Source: CAVSRC01 sp963750065
Lineage (GTDB): Bacteria; Pseudomonadota; Alphaproteobacteria; Rhizobiales; Kaistiaceae
DNA length: 64,000 nucleotides
Assembly: GCA_963750065.1 (NCBI GenBank)
Contig: CAVVPK010000037.1
Span: 149,965 to 213,964 of the forward strand
Reading direction: 5' to 3'
Position numbers and translations under genes: made by a program. Below the pieces are notes generated by a model, which saw nothing but the letters and a program-made list of their open reading frames with translations, was not told the origin of the DNA and did no database searches. This document shows positions 59,775 to 64,000 of the stretch, one piece after another (position 1 is the stretch's first letter; every line of letters starts with the position of its first letter).

Positions 59775-60644
59775 ATGGCGGTCACCAGCAAGACCATTCA
59801 GACGAGCCACGGCGACATCGCGGTCAGCGAAACGTCCGGTAAAGGGCTTCCGGTTCTAATGATCCACGGCAATTCGAGCTGCAAGGAGGTCTTCTCCGGA
59901 CAGCTCGAAGGAGAGCTGGGCGAACGCTTTCATCTGATCGCCCCCGACCTGCCCGGTCACGGCGCCTCGAGCGATGCGGTCGATCCTCAGCGCACCTATT
60001 CCATGCCAGGATTCGCCGATGCGGCCGTCGAGATGTTGGACGTCATGGGCATCGACACCGCCGTAATCGTCGGCTGGTCCCTTGGCGGCCACGCGGCCAT
60101 CGAGATGCTGCCGCGTTTTCCCGGCATCGTCGGCCTGATGCCAATGGCGACGCCGCCGGTCAATCCGACGCCGGAGTCGATCCAGGCCGGTTTCCTGCCC
60201 AATCCGCTGGTCGGCCTGCTCGGCAAGCCCGACCTCAGCGAGGAGGAGATTGGCGTTCTGGCCACGGCCGTCTATGGGCCGGCGCTGAACGATACGCTGC
60301 TCGCGGCGATGCGCCGTTCCGACGGACGTGCCCGCGCTCTCATGTTCCAGGCCCTGTTCACGGGGCAGATCGCCAACCAGCGCGATCTCGTCCAGTCGGC
60401 GAGCGTCCCGGTGGCCATGATCAACGGGGCCGACGATCCGTTCGTCAATGTCGAGTACATCGGCAGCCTTCGCTACCAGAACCTCTGGGACAAGCACTGC
60501 TACATGCTGCGCGGCCTCGCCCATGTGGCGTTCCTTCAGGCGCCCGAGCTTTTCAATCCGATCCTCGGGCGGTTCCTCGAGGAAATGGCAGAACGCGTCG
60601 CCGGCGTGAGACGCTCGAAGGGCTCCAAAACCGCGGCAGCCTGA
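59775..60644 (+). CDS. Alpha/beta hydrolase
   Basis: The 289-residue protein has LPVLMIHGNSSCKEVF (oxyanion), LIAPDLPGHGAS, the nucleophile elbow VGWSLGGHAAIEM, the acid in INGADDPFVNVEY and the His in RGLAHVAFLQ. Haloperoxidase- or esterase-like substrates are possible. ATG 59775 is preceded by GAGGAG at a good distance. Upstream, AAGCTT (59677-59682) and AAGCTT (59687-59692) flank TTAT, a possible operator or -10 region. Confidence 0.88.
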   Translation: MAVTSKTIQTSHGDIAVSETSGKGLPVLMIHGNSSCKEVFSGQLEGELGERFHLIAPDLPGHGASSDAVDPQRTYSMPGFADAAVEMLDVMGIDTAVIVGWSLGGHAAIEMLPRFPGIVGLMPMATPPVNPTPESIQAGFLPNPLVGLLGKPDLSEEEIGVLATAVYGPALNDTLLAAMRRSDGRARALMFQALFTGQIANQRDLVQSASVPVAMINGADDPFVNVEYIGSLRYQNLWDKHCYMLRGLAHVAFLQAPELFNPILGRFLEEMAERVAGVRRSKGSKTAAA

Positions 60645-60776
60645 GAAGCCCCTCGTTTACGCGCGGCAGAAAGCTTTCGGTTGCCGCCCGAAAGCGTGGC
60701 TTTCATCCGCTAATGCAACTCTTAATTGATGTTCTACTGCAAAGCACTTTGATTTGACCACTATTGAGCAATCATT

Positions 60777-63209
60777 TTGCGGTTTTTGCGTTTTCGTCGC
60801 CGCCTGTTGAAGGGAATCTTTAGGGAAATCGGCGACTCTCTGCGGGTCACGACAGCATCCAGGCCCTGGCCACGCATGTTTTCACCCAGTCCGCAGCGAC
60901 CAGCACGTCAGCAATCCGACTTACCGGCGGAGATCTACATCCCGCTGGTCGACTCGCTGTACAAGGAAATCACGACCCTGTTCCTGGGCTCGGTCGCGAT
61001 CTCCCTGGCGGTCCTGCTGTCGGCGTGGAAGACCCGCGACGTCGTCATCGGCGGCATGTGGGTGACGCTCGTATTGATCGCCATCGCGCGTGCGTTCGAC
61101 ATGGCGAAATACATGCGCATCAGGGACACCATCACTACGGTGGAACAGGCGGCGCGCTGGGAGTGGCGCTATGTTGCGGGCGCTGCGGCCTTCATGGGCA
61201 TGCTCGGCGTCTGGTGCGCGGTCGTCTTCGCGCGCTCCAACGATGGCTTCGTCGAGCTGATGTCGATTTCGGCAACCATCGCATACATGATCGGGATTTC
61301 CGGCCGCAACTTCGGCAGCGCCCGTCTGGTCGCAGTGCTGATCTTGGTCGACGGCGTGCCGATCACCATCGCCCTGCTCATCCCGCTCGACCTCTACTAC
61401 GCGCTCTATGCCGCGCTGCTCGGGGCGTTCTTCATCAGTTTCAAGTTCATTTCCGACCGCCTGCGCCGCACCCTGCTCGACGCAGTCGTCTCGGAGCGCG
61501 AGATCTCCATTCTGGCGAACCGATTCGACACCGCGCTCAACAACATGCCTTCGGGCCTGTGCATGTTCAACTCGGAACAGCGCGTGGTGGTGGTCAATAA
61601 CCGGTTGATCGAGCTGTTCGACCTGCCGTCCATCGACCGCAAGGGCGAGTCGGCGCGCGATCTGGTGCGCGACTGCGTCGCCGCCGGCACGATCCTGCGT
61701 TCGGAAAGCGACCGCTTCGCCAGCAATCTCGAACAGCGTCTTTCCGGCTCGGACACCACCGGCTTCACCATCCAGAAGCAGGACGGGCGGACGCTGAGCC
61801 TGACCTTCCAGCCGATGGAGAATGGCGGTTCGGTGGCCCTGGTGGAGGATGTTACCGAGCGTCGGGAAGCCGAGGCGCGCATCCGCCACCTGGCGCGCTA
61901 CGATTCCCTGACGGGCCTGCCCAACCGCATGCACCTGCGCGAGCGCATGGAGGCGACGCTGGCGACGGCCGGATCGAAACCGTCGGCCATCCTCTTCGTC
62001 GACCTCGACCAATTCAAGCAGGTCAACGACACGCTTGGCCATCCGCGCGGCGACCTGCTGCTGAGAGCCGTCGCCGATCGCCTGAAGCGGCTGGTCCGTG
62101 AAAGCGACATCGTGGCGCGCTTTGGCGGCGACGAGTTCGTCGTCGTGCAGACGCCGACCGACGGACCGGAGGAAGCCGCGACCCTGGCGCGCCGGATCGT
62201 GGCGGCGCTTTCCGAGACCTACGAGATCGACGGCCACCAGGTGGTCATCGGCGCCACCATCGGCATCGCCATTGCGCCGCGCGACGCGACCGGCGCCGAC
62301 CACCTGCTCAGAAATGCCGATATGGCCTTGTACTGGTCAAAGGCGGAACAGCGCGGCACCTGGCGCTTCTTCGAGCCAGGGATGGACGTGCGCGCGCAGG
62401 AGCGGCGCAGCCTCGAACTCGACCTGCGCAATGCGCTCGCCAACAACTCTTTCGAGATTTACTACCAGCCGCTGTTCGACTTGAAGACGATGAAGATCAC
62501 GACCTGCGAGGCTCTCCTGCGCTGGCAACATCCGCTGCGCGGCATGATCTCGCCGGCCGAATTCATCCCGGTCGCAGAGGAGATGGGACTGATCGTCGAG
62601 ATCGGCAACTGGGTGCTGCTCCAGGCGTGCCGGGCATGCGTCACCTGGCCCGGCGAGGTTCGCGTCGCGGTCAACCTGTCGGCCTATCAATTCCGCCGCG
62701 GCAACGTGACCGGCACCGTCCGCGAGGTTCTCGCCGCCAGCGGCCTCGACCCCAGCCGTCTCGAAATCGAGATCACCGAATCGGTGCTGCTGCAGGACAC
62801 CCGCGCCACGCGGCTGATCCTGCGCCAGCTGCGCGAACTCGGCGTGCGCCTCTCGCTCGACGATTTCGGAACCGGCTATTCGAGCCTCAGCTACCTGCAC
62901 GGCCTGCCGCTCAACAAGGTGAAGATCGACCGCCTGTTCGTCGAAGGCCTGGAAGCGGGCAGCCGGGCGCTGATCCTGCTCCGCGGCGTGGCGCGACTGT
63001 CCGCCGACCTCGGCCTGACGGTGACGATCGAAGGCGTCGAAACCGAGGAACAGCTTGCCATCGTTGCCGCCGAAGAGTGCATCAACGAGGTCCAGGGCTT
63101 CCTGTTCAGCGTCCCGATCCCCGGTCCGCAGATCATGAAACTGCTTACGTCGAACTTTGGCGGCTCGGACGAAGACAAGGTGGCGGTGCTCCGGCGCAAC
63201 GCCGGCTGA
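60777..63209 (+). CDS. Membrane GGDEF-EAL protein with intact motifs
   Basis: The frame allows 810 residues from 60777, though ATG 60876 (MFSPSPQRP) is a plausible start. About six membrane helices (about 60-225) are followed by a PAS domain (MPSGLCMFNSEQRVVVVNN), a GGDEF domain with RFGGDEFVVV and an EAL domain with CEALLRWQHP, NLSAYQFRRG, EITESVLLQD, LDDFGTGYSSL and IEGVETEEQL. Both enzymatic signatures look intact, so it may make and break c-di-GMP. It precedes the FeeM-like gene. Confidence 0.92.
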   Translation: MRFLRFRRRLLKGIFREIGDSLRVTTASRPWPRMFSPSPQRPARQQSDLPAEIYIPLVDSLYKEITTLFLGSVAISLAVLLSAWKTRDVVIGGMWVTLVLIAIARAFDMAKYMRIRDTITTVEQAARWEWRYVAGAAAFMGMLGVWCAVVFARSNDGFVELMSISATIAYMIGISGRNFGSARLVAVLILVDGVPITIALLIPLDLYYALYAALLGAFFISFKFISDRLRRTLLDAVVSEREISILANRFDTALNNMPSGLCMFNSEQRVVVVNNRLIELFDLPSIDRKGESARDLVRDCVAAGTILRSESDRFASNLEQRLSGSDTTGFTIQKQDGRTLSLTFQPMENGGSVALVEDVTERREAEARIRHLARYDSLTGLPNRMHLRERMEATLATAGSKPSAILFVDLDQFKQVNDTLGHPRGDLLLRAVADRLKRLVRESDIVARFGGDEFVVVQTPTDGPEEAATLARRIVAALSETYEIDGHQVVIGATIGIAIAPRDATGADHLLRNADMALYWSKAEQRGTWRFFEPGMDVRAQERRSLELDLRNALANNSFEIYYQPLFDLKTMKITTCEALLRWQHPLRGMISPAEFIPVAEEMGLIVEIGNWVLLQACRACVTWPGEVRVAVNLSAYQFRRGNVTGTVREVLAASGLDPSRLEIEITESVLLQDTRATRLILRQLRELGVRLSLDDFGTGYSSLSYLHGLPLNKVKIDRLFVEGLEAGSRALILLRGVARLSADLGLTVTIEGVETEEQLAIVAAEECINEVQGFLFSVPIPGPQIMKLLTSNFGGSDEDKVAVLRRNAG

Positions 63210-63428
63210 CATCATCCTCCGCGCGGTCCCGTGACCGCGGGGCCATCTTGACGCAGCGCAAGCCGCCATTGAGCGGCCTGGTCGCCCGAGGCCAGGCAGC
63301 GGCGCCGCACTCCATCACCTAACTCCCTGCGTTTTCGAGGCAAAGCCCCGTCGGCGACGGCCGCGCGGCGCCCGATCTCTAAAATTTACCTTAAATTCTG
63401 CTTGTTAAGCCTAACGATGTACGAATGG

Positions 63429-63445
63429 TTAGCGGAGTGTTAACC
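63429..63445. promoter_or_regulatory. CtrA-like site before the FeeM-like gene
   Basis: TTAG (63429-63432), seven bases CGGAGTG, then TTAACC (63440-63445) is one mismatch from the CtrA consensus TTAA-N7-TTAAC. It is 28 bp before the start codon and the intergenic region is unusually AT-rich for this genome. Weaker than the ftsE site. Confidence 0.4.
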
Positions 63446-63472
63446 TGCCTCCCAGCCTGAGGAGGCCAGTAC

Positions 63473-64000
63473 ATGAGTAATGCGGTAGTGAAATCGCTCC
63501 AGCCGGCCTTGGCGGAGCGGGTACAAGAGTTATTGCAGCGTGTCAGCTATCGGCGCGCTGATACTGATGAAGACCGAGAGGCGATCTACCGCCTTCGGTA
63601 TCGGGCCTATTTGGACGAAGGGGCGATCAAGCCGGAGTTCAGTCGCCGGCTGACGGACCGCTTTGACAATTCGGACAACGGTTGGGTTATCGGCGTCCAC
63701 GTCGATGGCCGGCTGGTCAGTTCGATGCGTATCCATGTCGCCAACCAGGATTATCCCGACTTCGTCGCGACGGATGTGTTTCCGGACGAGGTGAAGCCGA
63801 TGATCGACGCCGGCAAGACGGTGGTCGATCCGACGCGCTTCGTGGCCGATCCCGGACCGGGCGGGGCGATTCCGGAACTGGCCTATCTGACGGTAAGGAT
63901 CGGGCACATGGCGGCCGAGCATTTCCAGGCCGACATCGTTCTGGCGACGGTGCGCGCCGAACACCAGGCGTTCTATCGCCGCGTGTTCGGCCATACGGTC
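63473..64000 (+). CDS. FeeM-like N-acyl amino acid synthase, 3' end cut by the window
   Basis: 176 residues are visible from ATG 63473 (GAGGAGG just upstream). YRLRYRAYLDEGAI (39-52), LVSSMRIHVA (81-90), DPTRFVADPG (119-128) and RAEHQAFYRRVFGH (161-174) match the GNAT-like FeeM/autoinducer synthase fold that makes N-acyl amino acids from acyl carrier proteins. Many alphaproteobacteria carry such genes of unknown product. The gene continues past the window. It follows the GGDEF-EAL gene after a 263-bp gap with a CtrA-like site. Confidence 0.82.
   Translation, partial: MSNAVVKSLQPALAERVQELLQRVSYRRADTDEDREAIYRLRYRAYLDEGAIKPEFSRRLTDRFDNSDNGWVIGVHVDGRLVSSMRIHVANQDYPDFVATDVFPDEVKPMIDAGKTVVDPTRFVADPGPGGAIPELAYLTVRIGHMAAEHFQADIVLATVRAEHQAFYRRVFGHTV

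Noticed and set aside
1..64000. tRNA, rRNA, CRISPR arrays, transposase or integrase genes.
   Set aside because: None was recognised on either strand; no regularly spaced direct repeats were seen.

Overview
The window looks like a chromosomal segment of an alphaproteobacterium of the order Hyphomicrobiales (Rhizobiales). Base composition is roughly two-thirds GC by eye. Gene sets and orders familiar from that order are present: phaR/phaAB, metX-metW beside hisC-tyrA, ftsE-ftsX, argH-lptM-lysA, hbd-etfA-etfB, the alphaproteobacterial PhaR and DUF2125 families, and alphaproteobacterial-type LexA, CtrA and FNR/FixK binding sites. No rRNA, tRNA, CRISPR array or IS transposase was seen. I do not assign a genus.

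Layout. 1-0.9 kb: AT-richer DNA with the 3'-truncated gene of a HerA/VirB4-type ATPase, probably the edge of an accessory island. 1-2.2 kb: a VOC protein and a gene-free stretch made of palindromic repeats and the first copy of a ~500-bp structured repeat. 2.2-6.2 kb: ispA, mtgA, rpmF and a GGDEF-EAL protein with a degenerate GGDEF site. 6.2-9.3 kb: polyhydroxybutyrate genes phaR and phaA-phaB. 9.3-14.6 kb: NYN-domain protein, HAD hydrolase, cupin, gloB, methyltransferase and a secreted protein. 14.8-18.9 kb: metX-metW divergent from hisC-tyrA. 18.9-28.6 kb: acetyltransferase, DUF2125, chaC, an apparently LexA-controlled small gene, plsC, YdcF, ftsX-ftsE, a zinc-ribbon protein, hpt and a TIGR02302 membrane protein. 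28.8-32.9 kb: GIY-YIG protein, lysA-lptM-argH and tlpA. 32.9-35.4 kb: two tandem membrane diguanylate cyclases. 35.6-39.7 kb: a leftward operon HIG1 - cobalamin adenosyltransferase - rhomboid - etfB - etfA - hbd. 39.9-47.4 kb: two SDRs, a YihY protein, response regulator, AEC transporter, Dabb protein, gluQ, a 3-methyladenine glycosylase, esterase and GNAT. 47.6-52.8 kb: a split MacAB-like exporter, a rusticyanin-like cupredoxin behind a perfect FNR/FixK box, and an HtrA-like protein without its catalytic triad. 52.9-55.1 kb: a RES/Xre toxin-antitoxin pair, an HNH nuclease and the second copy of the structured repeat. 55.1-64 kb: a DUF389 membrane protein, a beta-mannosidase, a methyltransferase, an alpha/beta hydrolase, a full GGDEF-EAL protein and the start of a FeeM-like N-acyl amino acid synthase.

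Functional themes: carbon storage (acetyl-CoA to 3-hydroxybutyryl-CoA), amino-acid synthesis (Met, His, Tyr, Lys, Arg), c-di-GMP signalling (four proteins), cell division (ftsEX behind a perfect CtrA box), and stress or accessory functions in the right half.

Three genes (hisC, the beta-mannosidase and the methyltransferase at 58.7 kb) are each interrupted by one extra nucleotide. Because all three are +1 insertions in otherwise healthy genes, assembly indels are at least as likely as real decay. No single novel multi-gene system is proven here. The best leads are the FNR-box cupredoxin next to the exporter, the SOS-box leaderless gene, the ~500-bp structured repeat, and the island edge at the left end.
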